Source: Candidatus Woykebacteria bacterium RBG_13_40_15
Lineage (GTDB): Bacteria; Patescibacteria; Microgenomatia; Woykebacterales; RBG-16-39-9b
Assembly: GCA_001816655.1 (NCBI GenBank)
Contig: MHCP01000034.1
Coordinates: forward strand, 1-6,983
DNA length: 6,983 bases
Direction of reading: 5' to 3'
The number at the start of each line of letters is the position of its first letter. Positions within the stretch are counted from its first letter, which is position 1. The notes beneath the pieces were generated by a model. That model had not been told where the DNA came from. It searched no databases and saw only the letters and a program-made list of their open reading frames with translations. Made by a program: the position numbers and the translations under genes. Shown here piece by piece: positions 1 to 5,002 of the stretch.

Positions 1-414
1 CGGCGAAACGTCTTAATTTACCGAAGAATTATTAGTCCGCAAAGGGCGATTATTCCGCAAATTCGCGATCGGTTCCGACTGGTTGGTATCCGAGAAGAAA
101 TGGGTGTTTATTTCAACGATCTTGCGGATCATATTGAGAAGATTTGGCAGACACTTGAGGAACAAAAAGAGGTAGTGGAGGGTTTGCATGATTCTACGGC
201 AGCTTTGGTGAATACGTTGACGAATGACGTGGTTCGGGTTCTCACGGTCATCACCGTCATATTCTTACCCTTGACACTCATTGCTTCCATATTTGGGATG
301 AATATTCCTCTCCCCTTTGCCGAAAGCCGTTTTGGCCTCGAGATCGTTATCGGCGGAATGTTGGTAATTTTAGTGGTAATGGTCCTCGTCTTCCGCAAAC
401 TTAAATGGCTCTAA
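1..414 (+). CDS. corA: CorA-family magnesium/divalent cation channel, C-terminal part (5' end outside window)
   Basis: The reading frame is open from the first base, so the gene begins upstream; the ATG at base 100 is an internal methionine. The 137 visible residues hold the end of the cytoplasmic helical region, with the long stalk helix running into the membrane. The first membrane helix is roughly residues 78-98 and ends in the family signature Gly-Met-Asn (in SIFGMNIPLP). A short loop and a second helix (about residues 108-131) follow, and the protein ends in a basic tail (RKLKWL). In CorA channels the GMN loop forms the selectivity filter of a pentamer that admits Mg2+, sometimes Co2+ or Ni2+, across the inner membrane. 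The C-terminal architecture is complete. Substrate cannot be decided from this part alone. The gene converges on the - strand gene that ends at 518. Confidence 0.9.
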   Translation, partial: RRNVLIYRRIISPQRAIIPQIRDRFRLVGIREEMGVYFNDLADHIEKIWQTLEEQKEVVEGLHDSTAALVNTLTNDVVRVLTVITVIFLPLTLIASIFGMNIPLPFAESRFGLEIVIGGMLVILVVMVLVFRKLKWL

Positions 415-428
415 GTTCGATATATTTA

Positions 429-456
429 TAAGTTTTAAGTTGTAAGTAGTAAGTAG
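429..456. repeat. Four-unit heptamer tandem repeat (TAAGTNN)
   Basis: Four consecutive 7-base units read TAAGTTT, TAAGTTG, TAAGTAG and TAAGTAG. They lie just past the corA stop in the gap between convergent genes. The invariant core is TAAGT and the last two positions vary. Function is unknown. Array length and unit length match the second heptamer array at 1412-1439, although the unit sequence differs. Confidence 0.7.
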
Positions 457-470
457 GAAAAAGGGAGCGA

Positions 471-498
471 GGTGCGCAAGAAGGTTTTCTCACGCACC
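471..498 (-). terminator. Probable transcription terminator hairpin for the - strand gene pair
   Basis: Read on the - strand, GGTGCGTGAGAA pairs with TTCTTGCGCACC around a four-base AACC loop. This is a 12-bp stem with two wobble pairs. A run of five T follows about 8 bases after the stem on the - strand, which is further than in a textbook intrinsic terminator. The hairpin sits 20 bases past the stop of the - strand gene ending at 518. On the + strand there is no T-run after the stem, so it is a poorer candidate for ending corA transcription. Confidence 0.5.
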
Positions 499-517
499 CA
501 TTGCATGGCAGGTTTGG

Positions 518-1003
518 TTATTCTGTTAGAAGTGCTATCGCCGGTGCGATAGGTTGTTCGCTGGAGATCTCGTGCAGCAGGAGTCGGGTCTGTTGACAGT
601 CGGTGGTGGTAGCCGTAAGGACCCTTGACCAAGGCCCAATCGAGCCTTCGGTTCTGATCGTCTCACCATTATACCGCAGACTGGCAATTCTTGAGTTCAG
701 AAGCATTCTCTGAAGGCTAACCAGGGTTTCGATAGAGCCTGCGTCTAAGCCCAAACTGGCCGCGATCTCTAGAGACTGCTGCCTTTCACCCTCGGCCATA
801 ACGGAGACCTTTTCACCTCCGTGAGCGGAAGCACGGGTCTTCACCACAGCTAGCATCACGATGAATCCTTGTGCCGAGAACCACGCTACAGCCACAGGGC
901 TAGCAGGGATTCCCAGGAGAAGTCCCGTACTCAGCCCTCCGAGCAGAGAAAGAGGGATGAAAAGGAGGACGAGACTTAACCAGAATAGCTTGTGAATGTC
1001 CAT
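518..1003 (-). CDS. Hypothetical membrane protein, 161 aa
   Basis: I do not recognise a family. Two hydrophobic segments at the N-terminus (about residues 6-30 and 36-55) look like a transmembrane hairpin. A soluble tail of about 105 residues follows, containing a single Cys near residue 136. The start is well supported: GAAGGAGG lies 9 bases before the ATG on the - strand. The gene is the second of a - strand pair, 27 bases behind the 68-aa gene, and probably shares its transcript. A hairpin ending the pair lies at 471-498. Composition is GC-rich: 36 of 60 bases at 601-660 are G or C, against 25 of 60 at 3241-3300 in the pilin region. That contrast and the strong ribosome binding site set it apart from the + strand genes and may reflect a different origin. 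The membrane prediction is firm; function is unknown. Confidence 0.75.
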   Translation of the reverse strand: MDIHKLFWLSLVLLFIPLSLLGGLSTGLLLGIPASPVAVAWFSAQGFIVMLAVVKTRASAHGGEKVSVMAEGERQQSLEIAASLGLDAGSIETLVSLQRMLLNSRIASLRYNGETIRTEGSIGPWSRVLTATTTDCQQTRLLLHEISSEQPIAPAIALLTE

Positions 1004-1012
1004 ATCAATCTA

Positions 1013-1020
1013 CCTCCTTC
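1013..1020 (-). promoter_or_regulatory. Strong Shine-Dalgarno site of the 161-aa gene
   Basis: The - strand reads GAAGGAGG, then 9 bases, then ATG at 1003-1001. It is close to the full anti-16S complement and fixes the start of the gene. It is one of only two clear Shine-Dalgarno sites in the window, both on the - strand. Confidence 0.85.
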
Positions 1021-1024
1021 CTAG

Positions 1025-1045
1025 CCAGCGTTAGCTGGTAACGCT
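1025..1045 (-). other. Two mutually exclusive small hairpins over a stop codon
   Basis: On the - strand AGCGTTA pairs with TAACGCT around CCAGC (1045-1027). The overlapping CCAGC pairs with GCTGG around TAAC (1038-1025). The two cannot form together. The stop codon of the 68-aa gene (1033-1031) lies inside this structure, and the Shine-Dalgarno site of the next gene begins 5 bases downstream. A ribosome finishing the first gene would disrupt either hairpin, so coupled translation is possible; this is inference. Confidence 0.4.
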
Positions 1046-1237
1046 ATGGTTGTTGTTGCGAGTACGACTGTCCGATAGAATTGCCCCGATTATCGCGAGC
1101 AAAAAACCGCCACCAGCGCCTATTATGGATAATGCTCGTGGCCAGTCCGAAATCTCGTAGGTGGATGCGAGCAATCCAATCATGAACGCCGGCATCCCAA
1201 TTAGTTGGAAGAGAAACGCCAGAAGACGTCTAACCAT
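1031..1237 (-). CDS. Small hypothetical membrane protein, 68 aa
   Basis: I do not recognise a family. The protein is almost wholly hydrophobic, with two probable membrane helices (about residues 5-25 and 35-54) joined by a short polar loop containing Tyr, Glu, Asp and Trp. A polar tail rich in Arg and Asn follows. An N-terminal Arg-Arg suggests that the N-terminus lies in the cytoplasm, which would place both ends inside. The start is supported by GGGAGG 7 bases upstream of the ATG. It is the first gene of a two-gene - strand unit, with an extended -10 promoter at 1293-1285, and its stop lies 27 bases before the 161-aa gene. Both products are membrane proteins made from the same transcript, so they may interact, but nothing in the sequence proves it. 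An 88-codon open frame on the opposite strand (1161-1427) has no ribosome binding site and is not a credible rival. Confidence 0.7.
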   Translation of the reverse strand: MVRRLLAFLFQLIGMPAFMIGLLASTYEISDWPRALSIIGAGGGFLLAIIGAILSDSRTRNNNHSVTS

Positions 1238-1244
1238 GTTCCAA

Positions 1245-1250
1245 CCTCCC
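1245..1250 (-). promoter_or_regulatory. Shine-Dalgarno site of the 68-aa gene
   Basis: The - strand reads GGGAGG, followed by TTGGAAC and then the ATG. Spacing and sequence are good and support the start chosen for this small gene. Confidence 0.8.
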
Positions 1251-1284
1251 GTCTATAGTGTGCTTGCCTGTTTTGGGCGAGGAA

Positions 1285-1293
1285 ATTATATCA
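1285..1293 (-). promoter_or_regulatory. Extended -10 promoter for the - strand gene pair
   Basis: The - strand reads TGATATAAT: a perfect TATAAT hexamer with the TG of an extended -10 element. No good -35 hexamer is visible at 16-18 bases upstream, which is tolerable for extended -10 promoters. Transcription would start near 1278, leaving a leader of about 40 bases that contains the GGGAGG site. Confidence 0.6.
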
Positions 1294-1317
1294 CAAAACC
1301 TATAGCCCGCTCCATAT

Positions 1318-1349
1318 CTGAGAAGTCTTCAAGCTTCTTGATTTCTCAG
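1318..1349. other. Inverted repeat in the divergent intergenic region
   Basis: CTGAGAA (1318-1324) and TTCTCAG (1343-1349) form a perfect 7-bp outer stem. CAAG (1330-1333) and CTTG (1337-1340) form an inner 4-bp stem. There is no T-run on either side, so it does not look like an intrinsic terminator. It lies upstream of the - strand promoter, where an operator or activator site could be. That role is inferred from position only. Confidence 0.4.
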
Positions 1350-1366
1350 GTATTCCCGCGTGCTGC

Positions 1367-1387
1367 GCTAGGCAACTTCTGCCTAGC
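1367..1387. other. Perfect 8-bp hairpin upstream of cysS
   Basis: GCTAGGCA (1367-1374) pairs perfectly with TGCCTAGC (1380-1387) around the loop ACTTC. It lies 60 bases before the cysS start and upstream of the proposed cysS -10 box. It would therefore not be in the mRNA made from that promoter. It could be a regulatory site, a weak terminator for upstream transcripts, or part of a 5' leader if the true promoter lies further upstream. Confidence 0.45.
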
Positions 1388-1411
1388 TAAATCATTTCAT
1401 TCAAAATACGA

Positions 1412-1439
1412 GATACTTGATACCTGATACATGATACAA
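1412..1439. repeat. Four-unit heptamer tandem repeat (GATACNN) before cysS
   Basis: Four consecutive 7-base units read GATACTT, GATACCT, GATACAT and GATACAA. The last unit supplies most of the proposed cysS -10 element (TGATACAAT at 1432-1440). The array has the same unit length and copy number as the one at 429-456, and the two enclose the - strand gene pair. Confidence 0.75.
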
Positions 1440-1440
1440 T
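1432..1440 (+). promoter_or_regulatory. Likely cysS promoter (extended -10), giving a leaderless mRNA
   Basis: TGATACAAT fits an extended -10 element (TG, one base, TACAAT, 5 of 6 to consensus). Six bases separate it from the cysS ATG at 1447, so transcription would start at or very near the A of the start codon. No Shine-Dalgarno sequence is present upstream of this ATG, which fits a leaderless message. A TTGATA at 1417-1422 resembles a -35 box but is only 12 bases from the -10 box and belongs to the heptamer array. Confidence 0.5.
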
Positions 1441-1446
1441 TTATGT

Positions 1447-3012
1447 ATGGCGGATATCTTCTTAACTAACACACTAACGCGTAAGAAGGAAAAATTTGCA
1501 CCGATTAAATCGGGGTTTGTTGGTATGTACTCTTGCGGTCCGACGGTTTACAGTGATATTCATATTGGAAACCTACGCACTTATTTGGCGGCAGATATCC
1601 TCAAGCGAATCTTGCTTTACAACGGTTACAAAGTCCAGCATATAAAAAATATCACTGACGTTGGACACATGCGTACGGATGAAGAACACGAGCAGGCGAT
1701 TGATCCCGTTATCGCAGAAGCTTTGAAACAAGGCAGGACTCCGCAGCAAATCGCACAGGAATACACGGAAAAATTTTTCGAGGATGAGAAACGGCTTAAT
1801 ATTTTGCCGGCCAATGTTTTTCCTCGCGCAACAGAGCATATCGAGGAGATGATTAAGTTAATTGAGAGATTGAGAGATAAAGGCTACGCTTATGAAACTG
1901 ATGGGGCAGTCTTAGACGCCGAAGGCGGCGCAAAACGTGGAAAAGCTGGAGTCCGAGGCGAAGCCGACGATGAAAGCTTTGGAACGGTTTATTTCGACGT
2001 GAAGAAGTTTAAAGACTACGGCAAACTCTCCGGCAACACTTTGGATAAGACCAACAAACTTTTGGAGGCAGTGAGAGTTTCCTCGGAGACAGACAAAAAA
2101 GATAGCGTTGATTTTGCACTTTGGAAAAAAGCGGAAAGCGGTCGAAGCATGAAATGGGATAGTCCTTGGGGCGATGGCTTTCCCGGTTGGCACATCGAAT
2201 GCTCGGCGATGAGCATGAAATATTTAGGGGATAATTTCGATATCCACACTGGTGGGGAAGACAATGTTTTTCCTCATCATGAAGATGAAATCGCCCAAAG
2301 CGAAGCCGTAACTGGCAAAAAAGTAGTCAATTACTGGATTCACGCAGGGTTCTTACTAGTTGATGGCAAAAAAATGGCGCGGCGTGAAGGGAATGTTTAC
2401 ACAATTAGCGATATCATCCAGAAGGGGTTCAACCCCTTAGCGTTTCGATATTTAGTTTTGACAGCACATTATCGTTCACGGTTGAATTTCACCTGGGAGT
2501 CTCTTGAAGCAGCTCAAAATTCGTTGAATAATCTCTACCGTGAGGTGACTGGGTTTGCCACAAGTGATAAACCAAAGGTTGCCCGCCTGCCAACGCCTAA
2601 TGCCCCGCCCGACTCGCTGCAAGACGCAGCTGCGTCGAAGCGGGCGGGCGTAGGATATGGCGGGCAGGGTTGCACAGAGTGCGAGCAAAAATTTCTGAAA
2701 GCAATCAATAATGATATGGATATGCCGGCTGCTTTAAGTGTTGTGCAGCATTTAGTCAAAAGCAATTGCCCAACAAGCGCGAAACTAGCGAGTCTTTATA
2801 AATTCGACCAGGTTTTGGGATTGGATTTAGAAAAAGTTGCCGCTGAAGCAGCTAAAGTACCAGAAGAAGTTAGAAAACTCGTTGACGAACGCGAGGAGTT
2901 GCGGAACAAGGGAGATTTTGCCGGTGCAGATAAGTTGAGGAGAAAAATCCGAGAAAAAGGGTACGAGGTTGTTGATGAGGAAACAGGCTCACGTTTAAAG
3001 AAAGCAGTTTGA
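1447..3012 (+). CDS. cysS: Cysteinyl-tRNA synthetase with two in-frame insertions
   Basis: This cytoplasmic class I enzyme charges tRNA-Cys with cysteine using ATP. Visible signatures are CGPTVY (Cys30), the HIGH-type motif as HIGN (39-42), GWHIECSAM (Cys252) and FPHHEDE (277-281). Cys30, Cys252, His277 and Glu281 align with the four zinc ligands of the E. coli enzyme. The KMSKS loop reads KMARR (309-313) and is followed by EGN, so the family's second lysine is Arg312. The C-terminus has the usual CysRS ending (FAGADKLRRKI...GYEVVDEETG). At 521 residues it is longer than the E. coli enzyme (461). Two extra stretches explain this: about residues 154-179 before TVYFDV, and residues 379-407 encoded by a GC-rich palindrome. 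Removing both leaves 466. The ATG at 1447 gives the canonical N-terminus but has no Shine-Dalgarno site. The identification is secure. Confidence 0.97.
   Translation: MADIFLTNTLTRKKEKFAPIKSGFVGMYSCGPTVYSDIHIGNLRTYLAADILKRILLYNGYKVQHIKNITDVGHMRTDEEHEQAIDPVIAEALKQGRTPQQIAQEYTEKFFEDEKRLNILPANVFPRATEHIEEMIKLIERLRDKGYAYETDGAVLDAEGGAKRGKAGVRGEADDESFGTVYFDVKKFKDYGKLSGNTLDKTNKLLEAVRVSSETDKKDSVDFALWKKAESGRSMKWDSPWGDGFPGWHIECSAMSMKYLGDNFDIHTGGEDNVFPHHEDEIAQSEAVTGKKVVNYWIHAGFLLVDGKKMARREGNVYTISDIIQKGFNPLAFRYLVLTAHYRSRLNFTWESLEAAQNSLNNLYREVTGFATSDKPKVARLPTPNAPPDSLQDAAASKRAGVGYGGQGCTECEQKFLKAINNDMDMPAALSVVQHLVKSNCPTSAKLASLYKFDQVLGLDLEKVAAEAAKVPEEVRKLVDEREELRNKGDFAGADKLRRKIREKGYEVVDEETGSRLKKAV
2580..2666. 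repeat. GC-rich palindromic element inside cysS
   Basis: Nested inverted repeats are centred at 2629/2630. The outer arms are TGCCCGCC (2580-2587) and GGCGGGCA (2659-2666). Inside them are CCTA (2596-2599) with TAGG (2651-2654), then CCCGCCCG (2604-2611) with CGGGCGGG (2641-2648), and a perfect 14-base core GACGCAG/CTGCGTC (2623-2636). I count 61 G or C in 87 bases, far above the surrounding gene. The element is exactly 87 bases, or 29 codons, has no stop in the cysS frame, and encodes a Pro/Ala/Gly-rich stretch in the linker between the catalytic body and the C-terminal helical domain. It resembles a small mobile or REP-like palindrome that has inserted without breaking the gene. Confidence 0.7.
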
Positions 3013-3036
3013 GTAGATTAACTTTTCTAGTTTTAG

Positions 3037-3042
3037 TACAAT
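3037..3042 (+). promoter_or_regulatory. -10 box for the pilin gene run
   Basis: TACAAT, the same hexamer as in front of cysS, lies 7 bases before the GTG start of the first prepilin. It sits in the 37-base gap after cysS. No convincing -35 box is visible. If it is used, the message would begin at the start codon. Readthrough from cysS is also possible, since no terminator separates them. Confidence 0.4.
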
Positions 3043-3049
3043 ATTAGTT

Positions 3050-3946
3050 GTGAGGGTTAGCCTGCCAGTAAACAGTGATCAGAAATCATTAACCGGAAAA
3101 AAGCTCTTTTCTTCCAGAGCATTTACTCTAATTGAGCTTTTAATAGTAGTTGCCATACTGGCAATTTTATTTGTAATTATTTTGGCAAGATTTGGAACAT
3201 TTGGTAAGCAGGTCGATCTAAATACCACCAGCCAGCGTATTATTAGTGCTCTTCAATTAGCTCGTAACCAAACATTGGGGAGTGAGGGCGAAACTACTTA
3301 CGGAGTCTATTTTGAATCTGATAAATATATCTTATTCAAAGGTGCTAGTTACAACCCGTCTGGCACCGAGAATAAGGTTTACGATCTTACTAAAACAGAA
3401 ATTTATGATATTAATATTATTGGAGGTAGCAGTGTTGTATTTGAACGTGTGCGAGGTACCACATCAACCTATGGAAGCTTGAAGGTCAGATTGTTAGCAG
3501 ACAGTGCGAAGACTCAAACGATCCTAATAAATCCTTTAGGGCAGGTTAGCTTGCAAGAGGTAGTTACTCCGGTTGGTTCGCGAATTACCGATACTCGACA
3601 TCTCCATTTTGATTTAGGTTGGACAATACAAGGTAAAAATACTCTACAATTAGTTTTTTCTAATCCTCCAAACCCGGATACAATTGAAAATATTACGATT
3701 TCTAATTATTTAAGCGGAGGCGTTTTTGATTGGGAAGGGGCTGTAAACGTTAACGGCAGCGATCAAACACTCAGAATTCATAGCCACTTTATTGACGCCA
3801 GCAATACGATTTTGAGTATCCACAGGGATAGAAGACACAATGATAAAGCATTACAAATTTTGATTGATAGCTCAGACATTGTATCTTATATTGCTGATGG
3901 ACAAGCTACTGTAGGGTTTTTTGGCGGTGCTATGACGCAACAATAA
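3050..3946 (+). CDS. FimT/GspH-like type IV prepilin with extra C-terminal domain
   Basis: This is a minor pilin (pseudopilin) precursor. Residues 24-31 read AFTLIELL. A prepilin peptidase should cut after Ala24, leaving Phe as first mature residue and Glu29 at the conserved +5 position. A hydrophobic helix spans about 25-47. Residues 60-168 resemble the GspH/FimT domain, with a helix SALQLARNQTL followed by beta-type sequence ending near NPLGQV. Residues about 170-298 are additional and rich in histidine (RHLHF, RIHSHF, SIHRDRRH). The start is GTG at 3050, because an in-frame stop lies at 3014 and no ATG or other GTG precedes the cleavage site. This gives a fairly long 24-residue leader with Ala, not the commoner Gly, before the cut. 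No Shine-Dalgarno site is present. It is first in a run of four pilin-like genes, one base before the next. Confidence 0.85.
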   Translation: MRVSLPVNSDQKSLTGKKLFSSRAFTLIELLIVVAILAILFVIILARFGTFGKQVDLNTTSQRIISALQLARNQTLGSEGETTYGVYFESDKYILFKGASYNPSGTENKVYDLTKTEIYDINIIGGSSVVFERVRGTTSTYGSLKVRLLADSAKTQTILINPLGQVSLQEVVTPVGSRITDTRHLHFDLGWTIQGKNTLQLVFSNPPNPDTIENITISNYLSGGVFDWEGAVNVNGSDQTLRIHSHFIDASNTILSIHRDRRHNDKALQILIDSSDIVSYIADGQATVGFFGGAMTQQ

Positions 3947-3947
3947 A

Positions 3948-4439
3948 ATGAAGATTAAAAAACAAATTAAAATTAAAGGTATGGGTTTAGTCGAAATATT
4001 GATTGTACTTGCTGTAGTAGCAGTAGGATTTTTGTCAATATTATCCTTTCTTATTTTTTCTCGAGGTGTTACTTTTCAAGCAGCGCGAAACACCAAAGTT
4101 ACTGCACTTGCGGAAGAAGGTATAGAAGCAGTACGAAGTATGAGGGACGAAAGCTGGGCAGCAAATGTAAGTGTATTAGCTTCTGGTACTACCTACTACC
4201 CGGTCATAAGCAGTGGAAAATGGAGTTTGAGTGCTATAAACCCTGGTCTTATCGATAATCTTTATACTCGAACGATTGTAGTAAGTAATGTGAGTCGAGA
4301 TGCAAACGATAATATTAGTGCTTCGGGGACCAATGACCCAAACACCAAAAAAGTTGTTGCAACAGTAACGTGGCAAGAGTCAGGTAGGAGTAAAAGTGTT
4401 GTACTTACCACATATATCACTAACTTTTTAGATAATTAA
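3948..4439 (+). CDS. PilV-like type IV prepilin
   Basis: A basic leader of 11 residues (rich in Lys and Ile) ends in Gly11. Mature Met12 follows, with Glu16 at +5 in GMGLVEILIVL, so this is a standard prepilin peptidase site. The hydrophobic N-terminal helix covers about 12-35. It continues into an amphipathic stretch with LAEEGIEAVRSMRDESW (about 50-66), which is typical of PilV/type IV pilus modification-type minor pilins. The rest is beta-rich and ends in a TVTWQESGRSKSVVLTTY-like strand pattern common to this group. The ATG lies one base after the preceding stop, with no Shine-Dalgarno site, so translation probably continues from the upstream gene. Role: a minor pilin in the inner membrane that joins the pilus tip or primes assembly. 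The exact ortholog cannot be named. Confidence 0.85.
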   Translation: MKIKKQIKIKGMGLVEILIVLAVVAVGFLSILSFLIFSRGVTFQAARNTKVTALAEEGIEAVRSMRDESWAANVSVLASGTTYYPVISSGKWSLSAINPGLIDNLYTRTIVVSNVSRDANDNISASGTNDPNTKKVVATVTWQESGRSKSVVLTTYITNFLDN

Positions 4440-4446
4440 AAATTGT

Positions 4447-4989
4447 ATGAATAAAAAATTAGCCGTCATGAAAAATAATAAAGGATTTACTTTAATAGAA
4501 CTTGTTATATACGCATTGTTATTAGTGGTGATTGGTGTGGTATCAGTCTCTTTTTTTGTCCAGGTGGTGAACGTAAGCGAGGCTTCGCGTAGGAGCCGTG
4601 AAGCGTTGGATAATGCTAAAAGATCACTTGACGTGATAACCCAAGAAGTTAGACACGCTAGTGCGGTTTATACTCCTACAAGCGTTTTTGATACAAGTTC
4701 TGGTCAGCTAAGCTTGGAGACAACTAGAGATTTACCGGCAGATGAAAACGCTACGTACGTTGACCTTTATGTAGATGATTCAAGATTATTTATCAAAAGA
4801 GAAGGTCAGGTAGATCAAATAGTTACATCGGAGAAGGTCAAGGTGACAGAATTAACCTTCTCGCTGCTAGATTCCTCAAGTGTTAAACCAGCTGTTAAAA
4901 TTGAGTTGACAGTAGAATACGCCGATCCAATATTAGGTCCAAAAAATTCGATTACTTTAACATCAACGGCTACATTGCGTTCGTATTAG
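4447..4989 (+). CDS. PilW/GspJ-like type IV prepilin
   Basis: The leader ends in Lys12-Gly13, followed by FTLIELVIYALLL with Glu18 at +5, so the cleavage site is canonical. The membrane helix spans about 14-38. The segment SREALDNAKRSLDVITQEVRHAS (about 55-77) is the helix typical of PilW/GspJ-type minor pilins. A beta-rich C-terminal domain with a VDLYVDDSRLFIKREG hairpin follows. The ATG at 4447 is 7 bases after the previous stop. A second ATG at 4468 (Met8) would leave a 6-residue leader and is a possible alternative start. Neither has a Shine-Dalgarno site. In known systems this class joins the H, I/V and K/X minor pilins in a complex that initiates the pilus. The family level is well supported; the exact role is inferred. 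Confidence 0.83.
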   Translation: MNKKLAVMKNNKGFTLIELVIYALLLVVIGVVSVSFFVQVVNVSEASRRSREALDNAKRSLDVITQEVRHASAVYTPTSVFDTSSGQLSLETTRDLPADENATYVDLYVDDSRLFIKREGQVDQIVTSEKVKVTELTFSLLDSSSVKPAVKIELTVEYADPILGPKNSITLTSTATLRSY

Positions 4990-5002
4990 TATTATCTTAA
5001 TT

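Noticed and set aside
100..414. Start of the CorA gene at the ATG at 100
   Set aside because: The frame is open back to base 1 and the upstream residues fit the CorA helical region, so the gene is cut by the window edge and not truncated.
1417..1422. TTGATA as the -35 box of cysS
   Set aside because: It matches 5 of 6 bases but is only 12 bases from the TACAAT box, too close for standard spacing, and is part of the tandem repeat.
1161..1427. 88-codon open frame on the + strand
   Set aside because: It overlaps the 68-aa gene antisense and runs through intergenic hairpins. It has no ribosome site, and its protein sequence has no coherent hydrophobic or domain pattern.
429..1439. CRISPR array or insertion-sequence ends
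   Set aside because: The repeats are 7-base direct tandems with no spacers. The two arrays differ in sequence and no transposase gene lies between them.
1318..1440. T-box leader before cysS
   Set aside because: The region has hairpins and a CCCGCG stretch, but no recognisable T-box core sequence or terminator with a T-run. The likely promoter also lies downstream of the hairpins.
1443..1469. Eight-codon ORF overlapping the cysS start
   Set aside because: An ATG four bases upstream in another frame gives a very short peptide ending at TAA. It has no cysteine codons or ribosome site, so a leader peptide is unsupported.
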